64,000 nucleotides of DNA, taken from Saposhnikovia divaricata (taxonomy: Eukaryota; Streptophyta; Magnoliopsida; Apiales; Apiaceae). The notes below the pieces were generated by a model, which worked only from the letters and a program-made list of their open reading frames with translations, did no database searches and was not told the DNA's origin. The stretch lies in NCBI GenBank assembly GCA_036435485.1, contig CM071600.1:47613546-47677545 (forward strand). Reading direction: 5' to 3'. The position numbers and the translations under genes were made by a program. Position 1 is the first letter of the stretch, and every line of letters starts with the position of its first letter. Of the stretch, positions 53,908-64,000 are shown in pieces.

Positions 53908-55797
53908 TTAAGGATGATAATAGTTTGCCTGGTCCTCTCTTCGTAAGACTTCATCGTCATCACGGCGGCACACTTTCTGCCCCTTCTCCTCGCTTGGCCT
54001 ATTCGTGTAACAACTATGTCCTATTCCAATGCCTTCATCGGTTGACCCAAAATCTGTCAATTTGTAGAACAACACACACTCGCGGGCTTCGCTTGAATAT
54101 AATGGAGGAGGATAAATGTAAGTTGCTGAAGCCTTTGGTTCCTCAAAGAGAACTTCCTCCATTGGCTCTAATGCGCTACCTCCATCTTTAAACTCTGAGA
54201 CAAGTAGAAGATCTGCATCTTTCTCATGTTCATCAGCCTCTTGGAACGCACATACCAATTCTTGAAATTTGTGTAGCTCCTCAGTGTCTGTCCCAAATAG
54301 TGCCCTTTCCAAATCATCCACCATCCTAACATGATCAAATTCCTCACATGGCTTGTGAACACTCACCTCACCTTGGAATTTGTCTTCCTCAAGAAAAGAC
54401 TCAATTGTACTATCCTCAAGATTTGACCATGAAACAACCTCATCAATCAGCACCTTAGAATCCCAAAGATCAGCCAAGCTGAGCGACTCACACTCTTCCT
54501 CCTCATCACTATCCACCACAGGTTCTGACAAAACAGAATTTTCTTCTTTTTCTATAGGATCCTGATCATGAATTCCTTCTTCATCCTCAATTGCTGAATT
54601 CTGATCGTTCGTGACTTTTCCAGATCTGAGCGTTATGACATTAACCTGCTGCATGCCATCTTGTTTTCCTGGATTCACCTCTGTGTCACTATGAAGAACT
54701 CCCTGCGGTCCGTTGAGAAAGACACTTGCAATTTGCCCAATCTGATTCTCCAATGTCTTGAGAGATACCGCCTGACTTTCAATCATCAACCTCAATTCAT
54801 CCAATTCAGATTTTTCATTCGAAGATTGACCATCATCCCCATGAAACTGTTGCTGCTGAAAATCTTGATTGTTGCTCCAGTCGAAATTAGGATGATAGGT
54901 GGCTGGAGCTGGTTGCGAAGGTTGCTGGAAGTTGCTCACAAACTGTGCCGATTCAGAAGATATGGCACATTGACTCGTCTCATGCGCGCCCTCACATAGC
55001 TCACAAACACTAGCAACTTGAGGCACCCCATGCTTTGACATAAAATCCAATTTCTTATTAAGTGCCTCTAGTTGAGATGCTAGAGTTGTGACTGTATGAA
55101 CTTCCAGAATTCCTGCTAATTTGCCTTGTGAAAATCTCTGAGTTGGATTCCGGTATTCATTCGCAGCCATCATCTCAATTAGCTCATAAGCTTCCGCATA
55201 GCTCTTAGCCCATAAAGCTCCACCTGATGCTACATCTATCATGGGTCTTGACTGTGCACCCAAACCATTATAAAAGCAGTTAATCACCATCCACTCAGGC
55301 ATCCCATGATGTGGACACTTCCTTAGCATCTCCTTATATCGCTCCCAAGCCTCGCACAAAGATTCTTCAGACTGCTGTGAAAATTGAGTAATAGCGTTCC
55401 TGATTGCTACGGTCTTTGCCATGGGGAAAAATTTAGTGAGAAATTTCTGAGCAAGATCCTCCCAAGTAGTAATAGAACCGGCTGGTAGAGAGTGCAACCA
55501 GCCCTTAGCTTTATCCCTCAAAGAGAATGGAAAAAGTCTTAATTTGATAGCATCTTCCGACACCCCGTTGATCTTGAAAGTGTCGCAGATCTCAATGAAA
55601 TTCCGGATGTGCATGTTAGGATCTTCAATCGGAGCACCCCCAAACAGAACTGAGTTCTGCACCATCTAAATTATGCTAGGCTTGATTTCGAAAGTATTAG
55701 CTGTAATAGCTGGCCTGACAATGCTAAATTGGATGTCCTTGATCTTTGGTTGAGAATAATACATCAATGCTTTCGCTGCTGCTGCTGGTTCTTCCAT
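53908..55797 (-). pseudogene. gypsy-3 gag, one in-frame stop near its start
   Basis: The frame begins with MEEPAAAAKALMYYSQPKIK at 55797. A TAG at 55666-55668 breaks it after 43 codons. From 55665 a 585-residue ORF runs to 53908. The Retrotrans_gag core lies at about residues 15-180 of that ORF (AKGWLHSLPAGSITTWEDL, FYNGLGAQSRPMIDVASGG, AYELIEMMAANEYRNP). A Cys-rich motif CELCEGAHETSQC lies near 220, and the C-terminal half is acidic. The family has Gln at the stop site (PSII-Gln-MVQ pattern), so CAG to TAG is the likely change. The 585-residue product could still start at its first Met. No protease motif is seen. Confidence 0.85.
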
Positions 55798-55907
55798 TGC
55801 TACTTGCAACACATAAAACTAAACAACTATGTAAGAAACAATCTGAGTCAGTGAACTCTAACGACCACTATTGACAAGCACATAAACTAAAAATAAAACA
55901 CCGATGA

Positions 55908-55928
55908 TCCCCGGCAGCGGCGCCAAAA
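55908..55928 (-). other. gypsy-3 primer-binding site
   Basis: Minus strand TTGGCGCCGCTGCCGGGGAT near the inner end of the 5' LTR; typical of Athila-type elements. Confidence 0.8.
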
Positions 55929-55931
55929 ACT

Positions 55932-57598
55932 TGTTATCACAAAATCACGCAAGCGTACGTGGTCACAAGTAATATATGAATAAGTCGAGTTCGTTCCCAC
56001 AGAGATCTGGTTAAGGTTTTAATTCAGTTATTGTACCTATGCAACAATGTATGGTTATTACTCACTGCTAAGACAAATAACAAATTTGAGTTTTAATTAA
56101 CTAAACTAATTAAGATGCAAATTATCAACTAAGAATTAACTAACTAACGATAATTAAAATCAAATTACTTACGCAATATGAACCATGGAATCCTAACTTC
56201 AATAAAAACTTCCTTTAGAGATCATGCCCTTTTATCAATACATGTGGTGGTTACGATAACTAATCGGACAACACGAAATAAGTATACGTTACCTTTCAGT
56301 ACACGCACACCAATCTACACAATATCCACATAAGATAGAAATCATGCAAGCACCAATTATGCTTAGACCCTATATGTCTATAGAATTTGAAAACATAATG
56401 GTTGAAGATCAAGTATCCATAAGATTACATAAGGTAGTATGAGACGGTTAGAAACACACCACAAACATGAATAACATTCATGGACTTATGCTAGCATGGC
56501 AAGTTCTAAATCTAAAGATCCACTGTCGCTTCACTAAAGATTAACAAGATAGATGTTAGCTACGCATCTATATGAATTAAATACAACCCTGCAAGGATAT
56601 CGCAAATTCACCACACATATATCAAGTTAAGCAATCAACATCTAAATTCCATAAGTAAATCCGTTAGAATCCCATGACAATAATTAGTTCATAATCGAAC
56701 CTCTCGTCATCATGGGATCTGATGAAACCATGATAAGAACAAAGTATGAAAAGATACAAATAAAACTAAGTAATTGATATGTAATGGTGTGTGTTTTTTC
56801 TGTCCCCCAAGATGTGTATTTATAGCCCCAAGTGTCCTCTTCTCCAAGCAATTGTCTTCTTTGAGTTGGAATAGAAGATTGGCAAATTCCATCTTTGAAT
56901 GAAATAGAATTGCAAATTCCATGTATAAGTCTGATTCTAGAAGGTTCTGGCCGCTCCAAGCAATTACCATAATGATTAGAAGTAGAATTTGTGGTAATTT
57001 CCTTGTTAAAATTGAATTTTGCAGGTTCTGGAAATTTTCTGGCGGTGTCCGGCGCGGCCGCGCTACATTTTAGTGTAATTCGAGCGCCCCCGCGCTATAA
57101 ACAATTTCTGAAATTTATCCAAGCGCGACCGCGCTGCATTTTAGTGTATTTCAGGCGCGACCGCGCTGCTTAAAATTCTGACCATTCTGCCAAATTCAAA
57201 AAAATTCTCCAAGCTTCGCGTGGACAGCTTACGGGCCTCAAACGGACTTGTAGAACTCCAGATATGGCCAAAACAAAGTAGACTGCGCAACCTACCGGCA
57301 AATCCGAATTTCCTACAATTTGCTCATTTCTCTTCCGTTTTCTCTTCCGATTCTTTTGCCACTTCCCGTTCTTCAATTCTTGAATTATGAATCCTCATGG
57401 TAGCCTAGGGAAATTCACCACCCTTCATTCCAAAGCTCAATTTAAACTCCAAGACCAACGAAAATCAACAATCATAGCTGGCATTTTGCTAACCTGCATA
57501 GCTACACAAAACATATTAAAACACACAAATACTTGAGATACAAGCGATCAATTTAAGCCAAAATGAAGAGATCCAAGTGGATAAAAATCCACTTATCA
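55932..57598 (-). repeat. gypsy-3 5' LTR, complete
   Basis: 1667 bp, TGTTATCAC ... CACTTATCA. Sits next to the primer-binding site. Confidence 0.92.
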
Positions 57599-57872
57599 AT
57601 TTTTAAGCTTTTTCTTCCGTTCCTTTTGCATGAGCTTCCGTCTTTCATCCTTAATGACTTGTATACCTCTTGGTAGTTGACCTTAGCCTCCATTCTTCAT
57701 TCCATATCATAAATCAACTCCAAATAACGACGGAAACTACACCTTTAATCGACATTTCTTCAACCCTGCACAATTAAACAAAACACATCAAAACTACCAC
57801 AAACTTGAGGCCAAAGCAATCAATTTAAGCCGATTTAGAATGCTCTAAATGGATATAAAATCCATTTTTCAG
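57599..57872 (-). repeat. Diverged LTR fragment of the same gypsy family
   Basis: Aligns loosely to the last 270 bp of the gypsy-3 LTR (CTTTTTCTTCCGTTCC, AAGCAATCAATTTAAGCC, GGATATAAAATCCATTTTTC). So an older related LTR piece borders the young one. Confidence 0.7.
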
Positions 57873-58007
57873 GAATCTCACTTAGAACCACACAAGTTGG
57901 CCAGGAAAGTGAATGTGTTTGGGGAGCCTTCCGTATTAATACGACGCGTTATCAAGTAACCACTGCGCACAAAGCACTTTCCTAGACACCAACAACGTGG
58001 GCCCCAG

Positions 58008-58020
58008 CTTTGATACCAAC
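58008..58020 (-). other. copia-4 primer-binding site
   Basis: Minus strand GTTGGTATCAAAGC next to the LTR; complementary to initiator tRNA-Met, the usual copia primer. Confidence 0.85.
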
Positions 58021-58663
58021 TGTTAGGAATTCCCGTTTCCTGTCTTTGCGTAAATTAAATACGGAGATTATAATAGTCAATAATAATAACAGATATTGAC
58101 ATATGAACACCAAGATTTATACGTGGAAAACCCCCTTAAGCCATAGAGGTAAAAACCACGGGACCAACTCCAAATGTTTCCACTATAATGATAATAATGG
58201 TTACAATATTCTCTCTCAAGTTTACGAAGTAACACTTGAGGTACACCTGAATAGTAATATAACGATTAACTATTCCTTCGGTACTTGACTGGATAACCTG
58301 GACAGAACTGTCCCTTCGGTACTTGACCGGATAACCTGGAGGACTCCCCTTGTTGCGGCTGCAATTGCTGGACGAACTCCTAATGCTGTAGACCCAGATG
58401 GCTACGGCCCGACCAAACTCTCGCACTAACTCACCCGAAACGAAAGAAGAGAAAAGCACGAGAACCCCTTATTCTGACCTGCCTAAAACTACCACAAGGT
58501 AAGTTTTCTACTAGACGGACTATCTAGCAGCTATGAAGGAGAGTAAGATGTTTTGATGTATTTTAGAATGAAGGGGAGAAAGGTATTTATAGGAGGGGTT
58601 GTAATAGGTGAGGGGGGTTGGTAAGGTTGGTGAGTTTGGAAATTGTAAGGCGGCTGCCTAACA
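58021..58663 (-). repeat. copia-4 5' LTR with TATA box
   Basis: 643 bp, TGTTAGGAATTCC ... TAACA. The minus-strand TATA box CCTATAAATACC lies at 58582-58593. Confidence 0.9.
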
Positions 58664-58668
58664 TGGAC

Positions 58669-58756
58669 AACTAAAGAACTTGAAATGGTCAAGACAGTTT
58701 ACAACATATTCAACACTACCCGGATCAAAATTAAACCAGAGCCTGCAGAATAAACC
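58669..58756 (+). other. Candidate host exon, right part (weak)
   Basis: Continues the frame started at 50216 and ends in TAA near 58753; codons include a Lys-Ile-Lys-Pro-Glu-Pro-Ala-Glu end. See the left part for caveats. Confidence 0.25.
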
Positions 58757-60114
58757 AATCTTCCTAATTTTGGAACAGACATGAACACTTCTGTGTATGT
58801 ACATTTTTAGGCTCTGTTCATCCTGTCAAAATAATTGTTTTTTTGCTAAATTAAATAAAAGTTTAGTTAGCACTTAGCAAGATCAGGATTTCTTCTATAT
58901 TTATAACTAGTATCTATATTTTAAATTAAAAATGAGGGCCACTTAGTCCATCAAGCAATACGTAGAGGTCCCACCCAGACCTTGTAAAGTCTTAAAATTG
59001 GTTAATAGATAGAGAAAAATGTAATAGCTGTGCTCCCAAGTTTTTATGGGAAGAAAAGAAGGTGAAAAAAAAAATTAAGGAGAAAAAAGAATAAAAGAAA
59101 AAATAAGGTGAAAGAAGAGAAGTAATGAAAAATTACATCAGAAAATTTTTACATGTGCTCTCGAATTTTGTTAAAAAAGAAGAGAAAATTTGAAAAATAG
59201 GATACATGAATACATATAAAAATGAAAAAAAGAGTTACATGGAAGAAGCATTTACAATCATCCCAAAAATGAGCATAATTTTTTTTAAAAAAAAATAAAT
59301 TTTCTTTTTTCTTCTTCTTTTCTCTTCTCTTCATCTTGGAACTAGAGAGAGTGAGAGACCGCTAAATGATAATAATGCTAATTCCACGTTTAAATTTTTA
59401 GATCATTTATAATCCATTATACTTAGTATGAAAATTATATGAGAACATAATACAAATTATGAAAAATGCATAGTGTGTGTTTGGGGTATGATAAATTTAG
59501 TAACTTTTAATTTAAAATAAATAAGCGTATATAAATGATAAGTAAAAAAATATTTATAAATTATATGGGTATTTGGATAAATATACTTATAAATTAGTGA
59601 AATATTTTATTAAATTAAGTATTTGGATAAATATACTTATAAATTAGTAAAATATTTTATTAAATTAAATTAAAAAAATTATTATTTAATAGAATAAACG
59701 CAATAAATACATTATAATATAAAAATATATTTAAAAACACAAATTTAAATTATTAAACAAGCAATGAAACGAAACAATAAAAAATAAATTAAGAAAAAAG
59801 TACGTCGTTACTAAAATTCAATTTATAAACTCTGACAACTTTACGTAGGATAGAGTTTGATTTCCCCCGATTGCATAAATTATAAATGTTGAATTGACAA
59901 ACGTTACTCATAAATTTTTTACGATTTTATAAGCTATAAGCTAACTTAAAAAAGATTGACCATAATTTGATATGATGTAAAAAGTACTTTGAAAATATTG
60001 TTGACATTCAATTTAGCTTAATGTTTACATTAATGGTTGGAATTGTACCTAGGATACGAATTTAGCTCGTACTAACCGGTGAACTTGATTACTTTGTATT
60101 CCAACATCAATGTT
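58757..60114. other. AT-rich intergenic DNA
   Basis: No gene. A stretch from about 59475 starts GTGTGTTTGGGGTATG and may be the end of another MITE. A 53-bp near-duplicate (AAATATACTTATAAATTAGT) occurs at about 59580 and 59630. Confidence 0.5.
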
Positions 60115-60125
60115 GTGACCGGAAT

Positions 60126-60370
60126 TTTTTTTTTTTTTTTTGACATAAACGTACTTAATTTTATTAAATCGAATCAAGAACTAATACATCAGAGATTATA
60201 TCCGGAGCTGTATCAAACCACTCCTGGAAGTCTGACATGGAATAAGTCGCCCTCGCTAAGGTATGAGCTACAGTATTCGCAGACCTATGGACATAAATAA
60301 TTTGCACATGATCAAAGTGCTTACACAAGTCAACACAATCTAGAACAATTGTGTGAAAAAACGAGTAAAA
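60126..60370 (-). mobile_element. LINE, 5'-truncated, 3' end with poly(A)
   Basis: Target duplication GTGACCGGAAT (60115-60125, 60371-60381). On the minus strand it encodes the end of a LINE RNase H (VQIIYVHRSANTVAHTLARA, WFDTAPDIISDVL), then poly(A), seen as the T run at 60126-60142. Only about 230 bp long, so inserted already truncated. Confidence 0.9.
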
Positions 60371-60601
60371 GTGACCGGAATCTTATTCTTATTCGATGGG
60401 GGCTAGTTTACGTCCCTCGTCAAGTGAAATCGAATCTTAATAAGATATCGATGGTAATGGATTTGATCTATTTGCAGATTTATGCAAGGTCTATGCATAC
60501 TAATTCGCTCAATATAATTGCTGATTTGTTATAAATAATTATGGTAATGCAAAATTATAAATGAATATTGATCTAATCGATATAAGTTAACACCTTATAA
60601 T

Positions 60602-60818
60602 GGGGGTGTTTGGGAGAACTTATTCTCCAGAATAAGTCAACTTATTTTAAATTGAAAGTTAGAATTCCTAACTTTTCAACTTATTTTCCAATTTATTTTT
60701 GCAACTTATTGAATCTGAAACATACGTTAAATACTTGTTTAAAAAAAATTATCAAAATATAAAATTTTTACCCGAAAATAAATTCATAAATTCTTAATTT
60801 AAGTTTAACCAAACATGC
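60602..60818. mobile_element. MITE, copy B (inverted relative to copy A)
   Basis: GGGGGTGTTTGGGAGAACTT start; body matches 5864-6082 in reverse complement (TTTTTACCCGAAAATAAATTC versus GAC TTATTTTCGGGTAAAA). Confidence 0.65.
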
Positions 60819-61732
60819 ACAATGATGATTACTTTACTTATGATCTATGCGATTTATCCCATTTGATTAAAATCTTGCACTAAAAAAAAGAGAGGATATT
60901 TTAAATACAGCCCTCGATCATACAGGACCACAAGCTTCGTTGAAATTACAGACTTTGGAGGGAAACGACATTTTAATATGGTAGTTGGGCTCATGTCTGA
61001 CCCCATGCATTTTTAAATTATAGATACACTCTACGTGCAGTTATACACGACTTTGATTAACGAAACAAAACACCAATTTAATATTCAAATCATTGTAAAC
61101 AAAACACCAATTTAATACTCAAATCATTGTTGTACATCTAATATGCTTCTAAAAATCAGTAATCGGTATAAATTAATTGAGATACCGATTTAAGATTAAT
61201 CAGATAATCGAGAATTAATCAGAAAAATTAATCAGAGTATTAATCGGATTTATAATAATATTTAATATATTAGTCTAATTTACAATTAAAATGGTAAAAA
61301 TTAATCAAAATATTAATCGGATTTATAATAATATAGATCTAGAAAAACAAGTCAAAGTAAACCAAAATGGTAAAAATCCTCCCAAAAAAAGATTGTTAAA
61401 GAAGACAAACTAAACAGAACAAAAGAAAGAATTTCAGGCCCCGCCGGTTAAAGAATAGAAAAGGAAGGCGGCGCCTGTGAAACTTGAGAGAAAGAGAGAG
61501 GATACAATATTAACAAGTTTAAGGATTGGATTTATTAACAATTGGTCTAAATAAATATTTAAGTAATGTTTATTTGAATTATGAAATTTTTATCTAGGAT
61601 TAATGAAAATGTGAATGAAATTTTTAACTGAAGATATATAATAATTTTTTATCAATTAATGAAAATGAAATAATAATATAAGAAGAAAAATGCTAGAGGT
61701 ACCAAATTGGTACTTAAAATTATTATCAAATG

Positions 61733-62410
61733 CATGGGTGGCCCTGAGGCAGTGCCACCAGTGCGATCGCACTGGGCCCACTAACCTCAGGGGCCCCAAA
61801 TAAAATTTGTGCCTTTAATATATACATACTTGTATAAAAGTTTCCGATGCTTATTTTTAATAATTTGGTTCAAAATTTGTACATATCATATATGTGTTTG
61901 ATTAAAAATTATGATTACATTAACGTGTTTGTAATGAGATTTTTTGTGTATTAGCTATCAATTCATATGCTCTTTATTTCGTTACGTGTTTGTTCCGATG
62001 TCCAAGTCAATCTACGTTTCTGATATATATAATAAAATATATGTTCTTCATTTGTTTGAATTTGTGTTTTGAAATTGGAGATTAAAAAGTTATATGCTCC
62101 TTTCACTTGAGATTGTACAAAAGGGATTTGCTGTACTTATTTTATCTAAAAAGGCTTGGTATTCTAAGAAAAAAAGTTGGTTTTTTAATTCAATCCCAAT
62201 GAAAAAAATAGTTATAGAACCGGTTTTTTTAAATAAACTAGCTTTGTTTTTGTTCTTGAAGTTCATATATCTTGTTTCTTAATTTTCAGTTGAGAGTTAT
62301 TGCACATTTAAGAATTTATCAACTTTTCACTTTTGGTTTTACAAATTATTTTCACAAGGGCCCCTAATTTTTTTCCGCACTAGGCCTATAAATTTTCAGG
62401 ACCGGCCCTG
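61733..62410. mobile_element. hAT non-autonomous element
   Basis: 678 bp with 8-bp duplication ATCAAATG (61725-61732, 62411-62418). Ends CATGGGTGGCCCTGA and, inverted, CAGGGCCGGTCCTGA. No transposase frame. Confidence 0.85.
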
Positions 62411-62708
62411 ATCAAATGACATGACATTGTTTTGATTGGTTATAATTATAATGGACCCGCCAGGACCCTCCAATTAAAACATCCCAAAAATATAAATAAT
62501 TAGTATCATGTCATTTGATAACAAATTTTGATACCAAACTTGAGATTGAAATTATATGATTCAGACGATCCTTTATAAATATATTGTTATTTTACTGTAC
62601 AAAAATCAAACTGAGGTGAAAAACGTATCTTGGCTTCCTCGAAAGAAAAAGAAAGGGGTAATTAATTAACTTTAGAAAAATAGTCGTTTCTATTTACCTT
62701 TAATTTAC

Positions 62709-63008
62709 CAAACCAAACCAAACCAAACCAAACCAAACATACCCAGTATATCCCGCTCAGGGCAGGGTCTGGGGAGGGTAGGATGTACGCAGTCCATACC
62801 CCACCTTTAGAGCGGGGAGGCTGTTTCCGTGAAGACCCTCGGCTTTGTGCGAGAAAAAAGATAGAGTGTTTTGGTATGGAAAAGATCTGAATGATACCTG
62901 AGCCCATGGCGTCCTACACATGGGATAAACATACCTGCGAGGGTTTGCTCTCCGTTGTGAGATGATACCTCCGCTCCAAAAAACCATTGATGAGCAGACT
63001 GAAGAAGA
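62709..63008 (-). mobile_element. RTE-derived retroposon (SINE or truncated LINE)
   Basis: 300 bp flanked by the 20-bp duplication TCTATTTACCTTTAATTTAC (62689-62708, 63009-63028). On the minus strand it begins TCTTCTTCAGTCTGCTCATC, shares 245 bp with the 3' end of the RTE LINE at 46834-47080, and ends in a (TTTGG)5 tail. No clear RNA polymerase III boxes. Confidence 0.88.
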
Positions 63009-63145
63009 TCTATTTACCTTTAATTTACATGACTGCTAAATGCAGTAGTATTTTACTTCATACAGTAATCAGCAATTACCAAAAATTCCTTATATGTATT
63101 AATTGGTCTGGTAACATAGTAAATGATGTTTGACTGACATGCACG

Positions 63146-63533
63146 TAGAGTTGTAATTCGAGTCGGGCGACTTGCGAGCTCGCCCGGTTCAAACTTGTTT
63201 AAGCTGGCTCGACTCGGCTCGTTTAGTTAAACGAGCCGAGTTCGTGTAGAGGTTCCGGCTCGTTTAATTAAACGAGCCGAGTGAAATTAAACGAGCCGAG
63301 TTCGGATAGAAAAGTAGGCTCGTTTAAGTGTTATTTCGGCTCGCTCGCTCGATTAAATAGGCTCGTTTAGCTAACGAGCTGGCTCGACTCGACTCGTTTA
63401 GTTAAATGAGCCGAGTTCGGGCAGAAAATTAGGTTCATTTCGTTAAACGAGCCGGCTCGGCTCGTGAAAAAAAACTCAACTCAAATAACTACCCGGCTCG
63501 AACTCGCCCCGTTCGGCTCGAATTACAGCTCTA
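63146..63533. mobile_element. hAT MITE with TAGAG ends and ACGAGCC palindromes
   Basis: 388 bp with 8-bp duplication CATGCACG (63138-63145, 63534-63541). Terminal inverted repeats TAGAGTTGTAATTCGAG and TAGAGCTGTAATTCGAG. The interior has many TTAAACGAGCCGAGTTCG and GGCTCGTTTA words in both orientations. Confidence 0.92.
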
Positions 63534-63541
63534 CATGCACG

Positions 63542-64000
63542 CAGTGACCTGCACGCGATTGATCCTTTCCAAGTGCAATGCCAAAAATTTGGTTCATTAA
63601 ATGCATTGTTTAAGTTTCTACATATATTAACTTTAAACAAATTATTAATATTTTACGACTCGTTTTAATTTACTGTATGTGGTGTTTATATATGTAAATA
63701 AAACATTGTAAAATTATAAATTATTAATATTTATTAGTTTTTCATACGCACTTTTTTAAAAATTATTCTAATATAACACATTTCTAGGGTTTTTAATATT
63801 ACCGTCTAATTAATAAAAAATTATTTTACATAAACCTAATGCTTAATTATTTTAACTCAAATATATATTTAAAAAATATTTAATTTTAAGAATTATTTTT
63901 ATGTATATAATAAAATAATTTATACATACTATGGATATAAAATAATATATATATACATACTTACATAATAAAATTTATTATCACAAAATGCAACAAAACT
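63542..64000. other. AT-rich intergenic DNA
   Basis: No gene or repeat boundary recognised. Confidence 0.55.

Larger units (their letters stand above)
50745..57598 (-). mobile_element. Athila-like Ty3/gypsy element with gag but no pol (gypsy-3)
   Basis: LTRs at 50745-52374 and 55932-57598, primer-binding site, gag (53908-55797) and polypurine tract (TGTTTGGGGGTG on the minus strand next to 52375). No RT, integrase or RNase H. The left LTR lacks its outer 37 bp. The two LTRs differ by about ten substitutions, so it is young but older than GAG-1 and GAG-2. Confidence 0.88.
50233..58663 (-). mobile_element. Ty1/copia shell with interior replaced by a gypsy element (copia-4)
   Basis: Flanked by TGGAC (50228-50232, 58664-58668). 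The right LTR (643 bp) is complete with primer-binding site and TATA box on the minus strand. The left LTR is truncated after 509 bp and joins gypsy sequence directly. No copia coding sequence remains between. Confidence 0.85.
60890..63028. repeat. Segmental duplication, copy B
   Basis: Collinear with 37930-39249. It lacks the Helitron but contains the hAT element at 61733-62410 (inside an older MITE-like stretch, about 61696-62550) and the retroposon at 62709-63008. No gene. Confidence 0.75.

Overview
This is a stretch of plant nuclear DNA, almost certainly from a dicot-like repeat-rich genome. It is AT-rich between elements. Its protein-coding content is dominated by Ty1/copia and Ty3/gypsy retrotransposons, with a PIF/Harbinger transposon, hAT and other MITEs, a Helitron, a Mutator-like element and LINE tails. 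The only recognisable host genes are remnants: a YSL (oligopeptide-transporter family) pseudogene and a BURP-domain pseudogene. There is also one weak candidate for a split host gene. I see no tRNA, rRNA, CRISPR or bacterial-type operon. The species cannot be named from the sequence.

Layout. 1-5518: a minus-strand copia element cut by the window edge, with broken gag-protease-integrase and a long LTR. 6246-13807: a plus-strand gypsy element (called GAG-1 here) with two LTRs that look identical, a CCTAT target duplication, an intact gag-protease ORF, no reverse transcriptase or integrase, an antisense ORF remnant with its own TATA box, and a 100-bp tandem array. 14055-16781: hAT-like and MITE insertions and a Helitron end. 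16835-18306: the YSL pseudogene (minus). 18757-22149: a complete PIF/Harbinger element with transposase and Myb-like ORFs. 22868-24405: an inverted duplication of the 3' end of a BURP gene, with a hAT MITE inside it.

24625-37620: an old plus-strand copia element split by 30039-37359. That insert is a second minus-strand member of the GAG family (GAG-2), also with apparently identical LTRs and a CAAGG duplication. 37930-39249 and 60890-63028 are diverged copies of one segment. Each carries different insertions, so each serves as an 'empty site' for the other. 39260-43081: a Mutator-like element with hairpins at both ends that carries a GRF-type zinc-finger gene and two unknown coding segments instead of a transposase.

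43554-49374: a plus-strand copia element (GTTAC duplication) whose reverse transcriptase is missing and whose place is taken by the 3' end of an RTE-type LINE. 50233-58663: a minus-strand copia shell (TGGAC duplication) whose interior is largely replaced by an Athila-like, pol-less gypsy element. 58664-64000: AT-rich DNA with a LINE tail, MITEs, hAT elements and an RTE-derived retroposon with a 20-bp target duplication.

How it works together. None of the retrotransposons here encodes a complete pol. The two GAG elements look recently mobile and must borrow reverse transcriptase and integrase from elsewhere. The most noteworthy loci are the GAG-1/GAG-2 pair (shared pol deletion, different LTRs and 3' arrays), the BURP inverted repeat (a possible hairpin small-RNA source), and the GRF-zinc-finger Mutator-like element.
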